Positions 27,873 through 36,881 of a DNA stretch of 64,000 bases are shown piece by piece (the first letter of the stretch is position 1; each line of letters opens with the position of its first letter). The position numbers were made by a program, and so were the translations under genes. The notes below the pieces were generated by a model. It saw only the letters and a program-made list of their open reading frames with translations, did not search any database and was not told the origin of the DNA. The stretch is from Actinoplanes ianthinogenes (lineage in GTDB: Bacteria; Actinomycetota; Actinomycetes; Mycobacteriales; Micromonosporaceae). The stretch is taken from positions 6,449,501 through 6,513,500 of the forward strand of contig NZ_AP023356.1 in the NCBI RefSeq assembly GCF_018324205.1, given 5' to 3'.

Positions 27873-30173
27873 ATGCCGGACGCCAGCCCCGCCCGACCCG
27901 CCACCCCATCCGCTGATCCCAGCCGCTCCGCCGATCCGTCGACGTCTGCCGATTCCGCGGTTCCGTCGATGTTCGCCGATTCCGCCCGCTCCGCCGATTC
28001 GCCGGTGCCTGTCGATGCCGCCGGGTCCGCCGATTCGCCAGCGCCTGCCGATGCCGCCGGGTCCGCCGACTCGCCGGCGCCTGCCGATGCCGCCGGTTCT
28101 GCCGATTCGTCGGCATCTGCCAGATCCGCCGGCCCTGCCGATTCGCCGGCGTCCGCCGATCCCGCCCGCTTCGCCGACGTGCCGGATTCTGCTGGTGTGC
28201 CGGGCGCGGCCGGCGGTGGCCGGCGTGCGTCCGCGGGCGGCGGTGATCCGGGCGCGCGGGGCGAGCCGGGGACCGCGGGAGGTGACGACGGTGCCGCGAT
28301 GCTGGAGACCGGGGGCGACGGCGAGCTGGACGTGCCCTACTGGCTGACCAGCACGCAGGAGGCGGCGAACACCAGTTTCCTGCGCATGTTCCGGCGGCTG
28401 CCGCGACTGCTCAAGGATGCCTGGCTGCTCGCCTGGCGGGCCGGGCCGGGCACCACCGCCGCCGTGCTGGTGTTGCAGGTCGCCGCCGGGATCGCCGGGG
28501 CGCTCGGGCTGATCAGCACGGTCGGCGTGTTCGACGGGCTGCTCTCGGCCGGCCCTACGCCGGAGCGGGTGCGGGCCGCCGTACCGTCGCTGGTGCTCTT
28601 GATCGTGGCCCTTGCCGTGCGCGGTCTGCTGGCGAGCGCCGCGACCGCGACCCATGGCCGCCTGTCGCCCGCGGTCTACGAGGCCGCGGAGAACCGGCTG
28701 CTCGATCTGACCACCCGGGTGGACCTGGCCACCTTCGACGACCCGGACTGGCGGGACGCCATGGAACGCGCCCGGGACCGGGGGATCCCGGCCGCGCAGC
28801 AGGTCGTCGACTTCGGCATCGAGGTGCTCACCAACCTGGTCGGGCTGGTCGCCGCGGCCGGGGTGCTCGCGGTGCTGCACCCGATCCTGCTGCCGCTGCT
28901 GGTCCTGGCCGCGCTGCCGACCGGGTGGGCCGCGGTCCGGGCGGCGCGGCTCAACTACCGCAGCGAGCTGAAACTGATCGCGGTCTGGCGGCGTCAGCGC
29001 ATGCTCGCCTACCTGCTGGCGGCCCGCGAACCGGCCGGTGAGCTGCGCGCCTTCACGGTGCGCCGGTTCCTGCTCGCCGAGGTGGCCCGGCTGCTGCGGA
29101 TCTCCACCGTGGAGGAGATCCGGGTGGTGACCAGCTCGGTCCGCACCAACCTTTACGGCCAGGCGCTCAGCGGCTTGATCAGCGGACTGGCCTACCTCGT
29201 GCTGCTCTGGCTGCTCTGGACCGGCCGGATGGAGCTGGCCGTCGGCGGAGCGGCCGCGTACGCCATCAACATCGGCATCGGCAAGCTCCGCGAACTGGCC
29301 TTCTCGGTGAACCGGGTGTACGAGCAGGGGCTGTACTTCGCCGACTTCCAGGGCTTCTGTGCGATGTCGCTGGCGCACGCCGAGCCGTCGCCGGAGTCGC
29401 GGGCCCCGGACGGGTTCGGCGAGATCCGGCTGGACCGGGTGACCTTCCGTTACCCGGACGCCGAACGGGCGGCGGTCGACGAGGTCAGCATGACCCTGCG
29501 CCGCGGCGAGATCATCGCGCTGGTCGGCGAGAACGGCTCCGGCAAGTCCACGCTCGCCGCGGTCCTGGCCGGGCTGTACCGCCCGCAGCAGGGGACGATC
29601 ACCTGGGACGGGGTGGACGTGTCCCGGTTTCATCCGGAGTCGCTGCGGGAGCGGGTCGCGGTGGTCATGCAGGAGCCGACCCGGTGGCCGCTGTCGGCCC
29701 GCGCCAACATCGCGATCGGACGGCACGACCGCCCGGCGTCGCTGGCCCAGGTGCAGGAGTCGGCGCGGGCCGGGGACGCGCACGAGTTCGTGATGGAGCT
29801 GACCCGGCAGTACGACACCCTGCTGTCCCGGCACTTCACCGACGGCGCCGACCTGTCCGGCGGGCAGTGGCAGCGGCTCGCGGTGAGCCGGGCGTTCCAC
29901 CGGGACGCGCCGCTGCTGATCTGCGACGAGCCGACCGCGAACCTGGACGCCCGGGCCGAGCACGAGGTGTACCGGCGGTTGCGGGACCTGGCGGCGGGCC
30001 GCACGGTCGTACTGATCACGCACCGGATGGCGAGCGTCCGGGAGGCGGACCGGATCTATGTGCTGGACCACGGGAAGGTCGTGGAGGAGGGCGGCCACGA
30101 CGAGCTGCTGGCGGCGGACGGTGTGTACGCGCAGTTGTTCACTTTGCAGGCCAGCGCCTATCAATCGGCCTGA
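27873..30173 (+). CDS. ABC exporter half-transporter with long Ala/Ser/Asp/Pro N-terminal extension
   Basis: A 766-residue fused permease-ATPase. Residues 1-140 are low-complexity, with a 12-residue in-frame repeat (AGSADSPAPADA, about three copies from 36-bp DNA repeats near 28000-28110). The membrane domain spans about 165-490. The ATPase has Walker A GENGSGKST (about 552), signature DLSGGQWQR (about 658), Walker B LLICDEPT and H-loop ITHRM. The start at 27873 is supported by GGAGG 6 nt upstream; an internal ATG near 28298 would remove the repeats. The substrate is unknown. Fused half-transporters usually homodimerise. Confidence 0.87.
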   Translation: MPDASPARPATPSADPSRSADPSTSADSAVPSMFADSARSADSPVPVDAAGSADSPAPADAAGSADSPAPADAAGSADSSASARSAGPADSPASADPARFADVPDSAGVPGAAGGGRRASAGGGDPGARGEPGTAGGDDGAAMLETGGDGELDVPYWLTSTQEAANTSFLRMFRRLPRLLKDAWLLAWRAGPGTTAAVLVLQVAAGIAGALGLISTVGVFDGLLSAGPTPERVRAAVPSLVLLIVALAVRGLLASAATATHGRLSPAVYEAAENRLLDLTTRVDLATFDDPDWRDAMERARDRGIPAAQQVVDFGIEVLTNLVGLVAAAGVLAVLHPILLPLLVLAALPTGWAAVRAARLNYRSELKLIAVWRRQRMLAYLLAAREPAGELRAFTVRRFLLAEVARLLRISTVEEIRVVTSSVRTNLYGQALSGLISGLAYLVLLWLLWTGRMELAVGGAAAYAINIGIGKLRELAFSVNRVYEQGLYFADFQGFCAMSLAHAEPSPESRAPDGFGEIRLDRVTFRYPDAERAAVDEVSMTLRRGEIIALVGENGSGKSTLAAVLAGLYRPQQGTITWDGVDVSRFHPESLRERVAVVMQEPTRWPLSARANIAIGRHDRPASLAQVQESARAGDAHEFVMELTRQYDTLLSRHFTDGADLSGGQWQRLAVSRAFHRDAPLLICDEPTANLDARAEHEVYRRLRDLAAGRTVVLITHRMASVREADRIYVLDHGKVVEEGGHDELLAADGVYAQLFTLQASAYQSA

Positions 30174-30193
30174 TCAGGTGTCACAGTTGTCCC

Positions 30194-31063
30194 ATGGATC
30201 CGGTGGGGATGGCGGCGGTCGGGGTGGTGCTGGCGGCCGGGGTGGCCGTGGGTGTCTGGCGCCGTCGCAGCGATGGACGTCTCCGGCCTGTGGCTCCGGA
30301 TCGGCGAGCTGTGTCGGGGTCGGGCGCGGCCTCTGATCCGCGAGCCGCTGCGGATTCGAGCGGTGTTTCGGGTTCACGAGTTGCTTCGGATTCGAGTGGC
30401 GTTTCGGGTCCGCGAGCCGCTTCGGATTCGAGTGGCGTTTCGGGTCCACGAGTTGCTTCGGATTCGAGCGGCGTTTCGGGCTCGGGAATCCTCTCTGATT
30501 GGAGCAGTGGTTCGGGAGTCGTCTCGGATTCGAGCGGTGGCGCGGGTTCGGGAGTTGTCTCGGGCGCGAGTGGCGGTTCGGGTGCTCGTGGGGGCGCGAG
30601 TGGCGATTCGGGTGCTCGTGGGGGTGCGGGTTCGGGCTCTTGGGCCCATTCGCGTCTGGAGAGCGGCGGGGGCGTGGCGGAGGGCACGGTGCCGGTCGGT
30701 GGGGTGGCGGAGCAGACTGGTGGCGTGACGGATGCGCGGGACGGCGAGCTTCTCGACCCGGCGCTGCTGGAGCGGCTCGGGGTCGAGCCGGGCAGGGTCA
30801 CGCTGGTGCAGTTCTCCACCGCGTTCTGCGCGCCATGCCGGGCGTTGCGCCGGGTCAGCGCCGAGGTCGTGGCGCTGCTTCCGGACGTGCGGCACGTCGA
30901 GGTCGACGCCGAGAGCCACCTCGACGAGGTGCGCGCCCTGAGCATCTGGCGCACCCCGACGCTGCTGATCGTCGACTCGGACGGCCGGGTGACCCGCCGT
31001 GCCACCGGTGTCCCGACCAAGCCGCACCTGATCGCCGCGCTCGCCGACCTGCTGCCCGCCTGA
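30194..31063 (+). CDS. Membrane-anchored thioredoxin-like protein with Ser/Gly repeat linker
   Basis: A 289-residue protein starting at the ATG at 30194. An N-terminal transmembrane segment (about 3-22) is followed by Arg-rich residues. A 140-residue Ser/Gly/Val/Ala linker has a 12-residue tandem repeat (ASDSSGVSGPRV type, 36-bp in DNA). The C-terminal thioredoxin domain has active site CAPC at 212-215 (expected CxxC) and the cis-Pro in WRTPTLLIVD. The N-in or N-out topology cannot be read from the sequence. It starts 20 bp after the ABC exporter and is probably in its operon. Confidence 0.85.
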   Translation: MDPVGMAAVGVVLAAGVAVGVWRRRSDGRLRPVAPDRRAVSGSGAASDPRAAADSSGVSGSRVASDSSGVSGPRAASDSSGVSGPRVASDSSGVSGSGILSDWSSGSGVVSDSSGGAGSGVVSGASGGSGARGGASGDSGARGGAGSGSWAHSRLESGGGVAEGTVPVGGVAEQTGGVTDARDGELLDPALLERLGVEPGRVTLVQFSTAFCAPCRALRRVSAEVVALLPDVRHVEVDAESHLDEVRALSIWRTPTLLIVDSDGRVTRRATGVPTKPHLIAALADLLPA

Positions 31064-31072
31064 TCCGCGTTT

Positions 31073-31087
31073 CCACCCGGAGGGTGG
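31073..31087 (+). terminator. Short hairpin after the thioredoxin-like gene
   Basis: A 6-bp stem CCACCC (31073-31078) with GGGTGG (31082-31087) and a three-base loop lies 10 bp after the stop, then GTGCGTTTCTCTC. It is a weak candidate. Confidence 0.5.
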
Positions 31088-31371
31088 GTGCGTTTCTCTC
31101 TGAGGCCGGTAGCGATCCTGCCGCGGTACCGAACCTCGTCCCGGCGCCCTGTCGCGCCGCCCAGGACCGGCTGCCGGCTGTCTGGTCGCGGTTTCGCATG
31201 CCGGCCACGCGGGCTGTTGATCGCGGCCCAGCCGCCGGTCACCGCCGGCCGATGATCCGGTCCGTCTCCTGCTTGCGGTCCGCTGCCCGGTCGCCGCCCG
31301 AAGTCCGACTTTTCCGGTACACCCTCGGCTCGCGGCCGGGGCAACGCCACCTACCCGTCCCCCGCCATCGC
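31088..31371. other. Non-coding gap before array B
   Basis: About 280 bp with no supportable gene. Open frames here are long in several phases and none has a ribosome site or a recognisable family. Confidence 0.5.
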
Positions 31372-31551
31372 GGCTGGTCCTGGTCGCCCTATCGGGGTAC
31401 GGGATAGGGCGGTGGGCGCCAGCCGGGTGGCGGTGGCTGGTCCTGGTGGCCCTATCAGGGGGCGGGATAGGGCGGTGGGCGCCAGCTGGGTGGTGGTGGG
31501 CTGGTCCTGGTGGCCCTATCGGGGGACGGGATAGGGCCGTGGGCGCCAGCC
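31372..31551 (+). repeat. Array B of 53-bp two-tier hairpin repeats
   Basis: Three units at 31372-31424, 31435-31487 and 31499-31551 (period 63 and 64 bp). They use GGCCCTATC/GATAGGGCC-type inner stems. Unit 3 pairs perfectly over nine bases in the inner stem. The array lies between the thioredoxin-like gene (plus) and the MFS gene (minus), both pointing toward it. Confidence 0.92.
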
Positions 31552-31666
31552 CGGTTCTGCTTTCGCTCTGGGTGGGCAGGTTCACTTTTGGGGGCCTGGA
31601 CGGGGCTGACCGGCGGGGGGCTGGGTGGCCTCGGGGAGGGCGGCCGCTGCACGGCGGCCCTGGCGT

Positions 31667-32896
31667 TCACGCGGGAGTCAGGACGGCATCCCGGGTGGTC
31701 GTCGTCCGGGTGAGGTTGCGGGCGCCGGGGATCAGCAGCTGGGAAGCGGCCGACGCGAACAGCACGAAGGCGCAGGCGGTCAGGACCCCGTCGACGCCGA
31801 AGCGGGCCGAGAGGGGGCCGGCCAAGGCGTTGCCCAGGGGCATCGCCAGGAAGGACGTCAGATAGTCCCAGGAGGCGACGCGGCCGAGCATGGCCTGAGG
31901 GATCCGGTCCTGGATCGCGGTCTCCCAGGCGACCGCGAAGAACATCAGGCCGCCGTAACCGATGACGGCGCCGGCCAGGACCGCGGTGAGCGCCCCGGGC
32001 CAGACGTAGGACAGGGCCCAGAACGGCATCAGCAGCAGGGTGAGCCAGCCGGCCCGGAGCGGGTGCCGGGGGTGGAAGCGCAGCGCCAGGGCCGAGCCGA
32101 GCAGGCCGCCCAGACCCTCGGCGGCCGAGATCCAGCCGATGGCGTGGGCGCCGCCCAGGCGTTCGACGGCGGTCACCTGGACCAGGACCAGGATCATCCC
32201 GTTGGCGATGTGGTAGACCGTGGCGCCGAACAGGCCGCCGATCAGCCAGTCGCGACTGCGGATCGCCTGCCAGCCGGTGGCCAGCTCGCGAACCATCGGG
32301 GCACGGGGGCCGCGCTCGGCGCGTACCGAAAGCATGGCGGCGAAGACCCCGGACAACCCGAAGCTGACCGCATCGGCGGCGAAGCCCGCCGGAGCGCCGA
32401 AGGCGGCGACGGTGAGCCCGCCGAGCGCGGGACCGGCGATGCCGCAGGCGGTCTGAAGCATGGTGAGCGTGGCGTTGGCCTGCTGGAGCTGGTCGGACGG
32501 GACGAGCAGCGGCTTGAGTGCGCTCATCGCCGGGGCGAAGAACGAGCCGGCGCCGGACGAGACGACGGTGAGCGCGCAGAGCAGGGGCAGCCGGTAGCCC
32601 CCGCCGGCGAACATCACCGCGATGCCGGCGGTGGCCAGCAGGCGGACCAGGTCGGAGACGACCATGACGTGCCGCGGCTGGAGGCGGTCGGCCCAGACGC
32701 CGCCGAACAGCGTGCCGGCCAGCATGGTGAGCACCGAGGCGGCCATCACCAGGCCGAGGTCGTCGGCGCCACCGCCGTGGGTGACCACCGCGACGGCGAG
32801 CGCCACGGTCTGGAAGCCGTTGCCGAGCCAGGAGAGGGCCTGGCCGGTGGCGAGGAGCCGGAAGTCGCGTGTCATGCCGCGAAGGTAGTTCAGCAT
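31667..32896 (-). CDS. MFS transporter (MFS_3 / enterobactin-exporter-like)
   Basis: A 409-residue transporter with about 12 membrane segments, the motif GGVWADRLQPRHVM between helices 2 and 3, and the internal ASWDYLTSFLAMPLG segment typical of MFS_3 efflux proteins. The ATG at 32896 has no ribosome site; an internal ATG at 32875 is an alternative. It is divergent from the MarR gene, 47 bp away, so MarR most likely controls it. The substrate is unknown; small-molecule or siderophore export is usual for this family. Confidence 0.88.
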   Translation of the reverse strand: MLNYLRGMTRDFRLLATGQALSWLGNGFQTVALAVAVVTHGGGADDLGLVMAASVLTMLAGTLFGGVWADRLQPRHVMVVSDLVRLLATAGIAVMFAGGGYRLPLLCALTVVSSGAGSFFAPAMSALKPLLVPSDQLQQANATLTMLQTACGIAGPALGGLTVAAFGAPAGFAADAVSFGLSGVFAAMLSVRAERGPRAPMVRELATGWQAIRSRDWLIGGLFGATVYHIANGMILVLVQVTAVERLGGAHAIGWISAAEGLGGLLGSALALRFHPRHPLRAGWLTLLLMPFWALSYVWPGALTAVLAGAVIGYGGLMFFAVAWETAIQDRIPQAMLGRVASWDYLTSFLAMPLGNALAGPLSARFGVDGVLTACAFVLFASAASQLLIPGARNLTRTTTTRDAVLTPA

Positions 32897-32943
32897 CTAA
32901 CTATCAGGCAACTAATAATCAGATACTGTGCAAGACTGGGTGG
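32897..32943. promoter_or_regulatory. Divergent promoter/operator between MFS and marR
   Basis: A 47-bp gap that is unusually AT-rich for this genome. It has an imperfect palindrome between ATCT (near 32895) and AGAT (32921), with TAATAA inside, and GATACT near 32922 could serve as a -10 for marR. The size and composition fit a MarR operator covering both promoters. Confidence 0.55.
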
Positions 32944-33447
32944 GTGGAAGACGGTGTGGATCAGCATGTGGCCCGGTGGGCGTCGTTCTGGAAGGACGAG
33001 CCGAAGTTCGCGCCGGAGGTCGAGGGCGCGTTGGTGCGGATGAAGCACATCCTGCGGTTCATCGAGCGGGGTGACGCCGCGGCGTTCGCTCACAACGCGG
33101 AGGACTTCACCCTCCAGGACATGAAGACGCTGCACGTGCTGATGGTGCAACCATGGCCGACCGAGGCCACGCCGGCGCAGCTCGCGGAGGCGGCCAACGT
33201 GACTCGCGCCGCGATGACCAGCCGTCTGGACCGCCTGGAGCAGGCCGGCCTGGTGACCCGGTCGATCGACGCCGCGGACCGGCGGAGGGTGCTGGTCAGG
33301 CCCACGCCGACGGGGCGGGAGATGTGGAATCGCTACATCTTCGAGGGGATGGCACGCGATCAGGCGGCGCTCGCGGCGCTCTCGCTGGAGGAGCTGACAC
33401 AGCTCAACGGGCTGCTGCGGAAAGTCCTTCATTCCCTAGGGGAATAA
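32944..33447 (+). CDS. MarR-family transcriptional regulator
   Basis: A 167-residue winged-helix regulator. The DNA-binding region has LAEAANVTRAAMTSRLDRLE and the wing RSIDAADRRRVLVRPT with the conserved D-x-R-R. GTG at 32944 is the preferred start. The sequence before residue 40 is less conserved. The gene is divergent from the MFS exporter, a standard MarR arrangement in which ligand binding relieves repression of efflux. Confidence 0.88.
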   Translation: MEDGVDQHVARWASFWKDEPKFAPEVEGALVRMKHILRFIERGDAAAFAHNAEDFTLQDMKTLHVLMVQPWPTEATPAQLAEAANVTRAAMTSRLDRLEQAGLVTRSIDAADRRRVLVRPTPTGREMWNRYIFEGMARDQAALAALSLEELTQLNGLLRKVLHSLGE

Positions 33448-33454
33448 TGGGGGA

Positions 33455-33870
33455 ATGGAGATCGACGCCAACGGTCAGCGCTTCGCCGCCGCCGTCACCA
33501 GCATCGTCATCGCGCTCGTGCTGATCACCGGCTCCGGCTGGCTGGCACTGGCGCAGGCGGTGGTCTTCGCGATCACCGCGTACCGGCCGCAGTGGGGGCC
33601 GTACTCGAGGCTCTTCAAGCTCGCCAAGCGGCCCGGGCCGAAGGAGCCGGCCGCGCCGGTACGGTTCGCGCAGCTGGTCGGCTTCGTGTTCCTGAGCGTC
33701 TCCGCGGGGGATACCTGACGGGCGCGGAGACGCTAGGGATGATCGCCGCGGCGTTCGGGCTGCTCGCGGCGTTCCTGAATGCTGCTTTCGGGCTGTGCCT
33801 GGGCTGCGAGGCCTATCTGGGGATTCGTAGGCTGACAGGCAGAAACGCCGAAAGCGTCGGTAATGTCTAG
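33455..33870 (+). pseudogene. DUF4395 membrane protein, disrupted by a one-base frameshift
   Basis: The gene starts at ATG 33455 (87 residues in frame to the TGA at 33718). The rest of the DUF4395 domain, LTGAETLGMIAAAFGLLAAF and LNAAFGLCLGCEAYLG, is in another frame and ends at 33870. One extra G in the five-G run 33706-33710 joins the two frames into a full-length protein with four membrane segments and the conserved CLGC. The start lies 8 bp after marR, so it may belong to the same operon. A sequence error or true mutation cannot be told apart here. Confidence 0.85.
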
Positions 33871-34535
33871 AACTTCGGGGCGTCGGGGGCTTCCAGGAGC
33901 CCCAGCCGCAGCGCCGTCATGAGTGCCTGCGCCCGGTTCGCCGCGCCCAGCTTCTCGTAGAGCTTCGAGATGTGGGTTTTCGCGGTCGACTCGGAGACGA
34001 ACAGCTGCTTGGCGATCCCGGCCACGCTCATGCCATCGGCCAGCAGCCGCAGCACCTGACCCTCGCGCGGGGACAGCTGCGGGCCGGACGGGGCGAGCCG
34101 CCGCTTCATCGCCTCGGCCAGGTCGGCCGCGGTGAACGCGCTGGGCGCCGACGCGGCGTGCCGGGCGGCCGCCACGACCTCGTCGGCCGGCGCGGTCTTG
34201 GGCACGAACGCGCTGGCCCCGGCCTCGAGGGCGCCGAACAGCTGGTCGTCGCCCGCATACATGGTCAGGACCACGATGCCCATGTTGGCGTTGTTCTTCC
34301 GGAGGGCGCGGGTGGCCTCCAGGCCGCTGCCGTCGGGCAGCCGCAGATCCATGATCACGACATCCGGCTGCAGCGCGCCGGCCTGGCGCACCGCCTCCGC
34401 GGCCGTCGCCGCCTCGCCGACGACCTCGAACTGCCGGTCGCGCTCGAATGCGTGTCGCAGCCCCTTACGGATCAAGTCGTGATCGTCGACAAGGAGGACC
34501 TTGGTGCGCGTCGTCGGCGCCGGACTGGTCGACAT
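33867..34535 (-). CDS. LuxR/NarL-family response regulator
   Basis: A 222-residue regulator: a receiver domain with acidic pocket VDDHD and phosphoacceptor Asp in VIMDLRLPDG, then a LuxR HTH (SPREGQVLRLLADGMSVAGI, about residues 153-210). Start is the ATG at 34535. Its stop interlocks with that of the convergent DUF4395 gene in CTAG at 33867-33870. It is 7 bp downstream of the sensor kinase, so the two form a two-component system. The target promoters are not visible. Confidence 0.92.
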   Translation of the reverse strand: MSTSPAPTTRTKVLLVDDHDLIRKGLRHAFERDRQFEVVGEAATAAEAVRQAGALQPDVVIMDLRLPDGSGLEATRALRKNNANMGIVVLTMYAGDDQLFGALEAGASAFVPKTAPADEVVAAARHAASAPSAFTAADLAEAMKRRLAPSGPQLSPREGQVLRLLADGMSVAGIAKQLFVSESTAKTHISKLYEKLGAANRAQALMTALRLGLLEAPDAPKF

Positions 34536-34542
34536 GCTCGGG

Positions 34543-36252
34543 TTACTCCCCTTCTGGAGCGGAAACGCTATCCCGCACGCTATCGCGCCGAGGCGGGGTT
34601 CCGAGCACTACGGCGACGGTTGTCCCGCTGGGGTGTCTTGGGGTGATCTTGAGACGGCCCCGGATGCGCTCGGCCCGCTCGGCCATGATGGTCAGACCGT
34701 ACCGGCCATCAGGTCTATTGTCGGCGAAACCCTTGCCGTCGTCGGAGACTTCGATTTCCGCGTACGGCGGATCGACGGTGCACGTGACCCACAGGTTGGC
34801 CGCGCCGGCGTGCTTGCGGGCGTTGGTGATCGCCTCCTGGGCGATGCGCAGCAGCTCGGCCTCGGTCGCGGCGGGCAGCCGCGCGGTCGACTCGTCGAAG
34901 GTGAAGTGCACCCGCAGGCCGGCGCTGGTGCCCAGGGTCCGCGCGTACTCCGCGATCGCGGCGGCCAGGCCGCCGTTGCGGTCCACCTCCGAGCGCAGCT
35001 CGAACAGGCTCAGCCGCAGCTCGGTGATCACCCGGGTCACCTCGCCGCGCAGGGCGCGCAGCTCCTCGGCCGTCTCCTCGGCGCCCTCCGGCAGGGTGGC
35101 TTGGGCGTTGTCGATGCCGTAACCGACCATCACCAGCTCCTGGGCGACCCCGTCGTGGATCTCCCGGGCCAGGCGCTGCCGCTCCTCGTTGGTGGCCAGC
35201 GAGCGGACGTCGTCGAAGAGCAGCGCCGCCTCCAGCCGTAGCGCGGCCGGGCCGGTCACCTCGGTGACGCCCTGCACCACCGAGGACGGGTACGCCCCCG
35301 CGGCGTCCGTCTCCAGGATCACCAGGCCGATCGTGCGCACCCCGGCCACCAGCGGGATCACCAGCGAGGAGACCTCGCCGCCGCGGTGCGTGCGGGCCTG
35401 CGACCGGCTCGCCACGTGTGGCTGCTGGGTGGCCCAGGCGTCGGCGATCGCCGAGTCCGCGTCGAGCGTGGTCTCCCAGTCGACCCGCTCGGCACCGGTC
35501 TGGGCGAGCACCACCAGCCGGCCGCCGCCGCTGGCCGAGAGCACCGCGGCCCGGTGCCCGGGTGCGACCGCGCGCAGCTCCTCCAGCAGGTGCTCGGAGA
35601 TGCCGCCCGGGTCCAGGGTGGCGCCCGGCAGCGACCGGGCCACGCTGCGCAGCTGGGTGAGCAGGCGGGTGGCCTCCGCGTACGGCTGCGGGGTGGGCTC
35701 GGCGGGCTGGAGGAACTGGCGCATCGCCTCGGCCGCGAAGGTCACGATCGCGCCGAGCACCAGCCACTGGCCGCCGGCCGCCAGATAACCGGTGCCGGCC
35801 AGCACCGTTTTCGGATCGGCGAGCGCGCCGCCCAGGACGATCGACACCGCGGCCACCCCGAGCAGCGCGGCGCCCTCGGTCGGCTTGCGGCGCAGCGCGG
35901 CGGTGAGCAACGGCACCGCCAGGTACGGCAAGATCGCCTCGGCGCCGAAGCCCTGGGCCACCCCGTCGGACGCCTCCGCGATCGAGCCGGCGGCCAGGCC
36001 GGTCACGATCACCTCGGCGAACCGGCCGGCCGGGGCCAGGATCGGATGCTCCCGGAAGAAGAACGCGGGCAGCGCGGCGATCGCCAGCAGGACGATCCAG
36101 ATCAGCTGCCGGGGATCGCCGGTGGCGATCAGGGTGAGCACCGCGACCAGCGCGAGCATGATCACGCGCGACGCGGCTTCGAGCGGACGAATGCGCGTGG
36201 ATCCGCGGGCGAGGGCTGGCACGTCACGGATGGTAGCGGCACCGGCCGACAT
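34543..36252 (-). CDS. Sensor histidine kinase (HisKA_3 type with GAF domain)
   Basis: A 569-residue membrane kinase. Residues about 25-180 contain six or so membrane segments (MASE-like), followed by a GAF domain (about 210-355). HisKA_3 has REIHDGVAQELVMVG (phospho-His near 366) and an HATPase domain with NARKHA, DDGKGF and YGLTIMAERAE. NarL-type kinases of this layout sense through the membrane and GAF domains; the ligand is unknown. The cognate regulator follows. Confidence 0.9.
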   Translation of the reverse strand: MSAGAATIRDVPALARGSTRIRPLEAASRVIMLALVAVLTLIATGDPRQLIWIVLLAIAALPAFFFREHPILAPAGRFAEVIVTGLAAGSIAEASDGVAQGFGAEAILPYLAVPLLTAALRRKPTEGAALLGVAAVSIVLGGALADPKTVLAGTGYLAAGGQWLVLGAIVTFAAEAMRQFLQPAEPTPQPYAEATRLLTQLRSVARSLPGATLDPGGISEHLLEELRAVAPGHRAAVLSASGGGRLVVLAQTGAERVDWETTLDADSAIADAWATQQPHVASRSQARTHRGGEVSSLVIPLVAGVRTIGLVILETDAAGAYPSSVVQGVTEVTGPAALRLEAALLFDDVRSLATNEERQRLAREIHDGVAQELVMVGYGIDNAQATLPEGAEETAEELRALRGEVTRVITELRLSLFELRSEVDRNGGLAAAIAEYARTLGTSAGLRVHFTFDESTARLPAATEAELLRIAQEAITNARKHAGAANLWVTCTVDPPYAEIEVSDDGKGFADNRPDGRYGLTIMAERAERIRGRLKITPRHPSGTTVAVVLGTPPRRDSVRDSVSAPEGE

Positions 36253-36359
36253 CGGCCCATCGGCGACGTCCCCGGGTGTCCGCCACGCCGATGACCGGAG
36301 CGGCGGCGCGCTCGGGGCGGTGGCGCGCTTTGTCGCACGCAGCGGGTAGCCTCCCGTGC

Positions 36360-36812
36360 ATGGCGGACACCTCGACCCAGTCGATTCAGGTCCATGCGCC
36401 GCTGGCCCGGGTCGCGGCGGTCATCTGCGACTTCCCGGCCTATCCGGCCTGGGCCGAGGCGATCAAGCAGGTCACGATCGTCGAGGAGTACGAGGACGGC
36501 TACGCCGCCCAGGTGACCTTCCGGATCGACGCCGGCGTGATGGCCGACGAGTACACGCTGGAGTACGCGTACGCCGACGATCTCTCCCGGATCGAGTGGC
36601 ACCTGGTCGCGCCGTCCAAGACGCAGAAGTCCCAGGAGGGCTCCTACGACCTGGTCGAGGGGCCGGACGGCACCACCACGGTGACGTATTCGCTGGCCGT
36701 GGAGCTGGCCATCGGCATGCTCGGGATGTTCCGCCGCAAGGCCGAGAAACTGATCATGGACACGGCGCTCAAGGAGCTCAAGCGCCGGGTGGAGAGCCTG
36801 TCCGCGGCCTGA
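36360..36812 (+). CDS. SRPBCC-family polyketide cyclase/lipid-binding-like protein
   Basis: A 150-residue START-like fold protein (SIQVHAPLARVAAVICDFPA, KTQKSQEGSYDL). It matches by context Rv2185c in M. tuberculosis. The ATG at 36360 lies 15 or so bases after AGCGGGTAGCCT, so a leaderless or near-leaderless transcript is possible. It may bind a lipid or isoprenoid ligand; the role is unknown. Confidence 0.85.
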   Translation: MADTSTQSIQVHAPLARVAAVICDFPAYPAWAEAIKQVTIVEEYEDGYAAQVTFRIDAGVMADEYTLEYAYADDLSRIEWHLVAPSKTQKSQEGSYDLVEGPDGTTTVTYSLAVELAIGMLGMFRRKAEKLIMDTALKELKRRVESLSAA

Positions 36813-36881
36813 CCGCGGCGCGCTCAAGGAGCTCTGACGCCGGGTGGAGAGCCTGCCCGCAGCGAGCGTGAGGGGGAGCGG

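Noticed and set aside
31088-31371. Small gene before array B
   Set aside because: No ribosome site, no family, and open frames in several phases with equal length.
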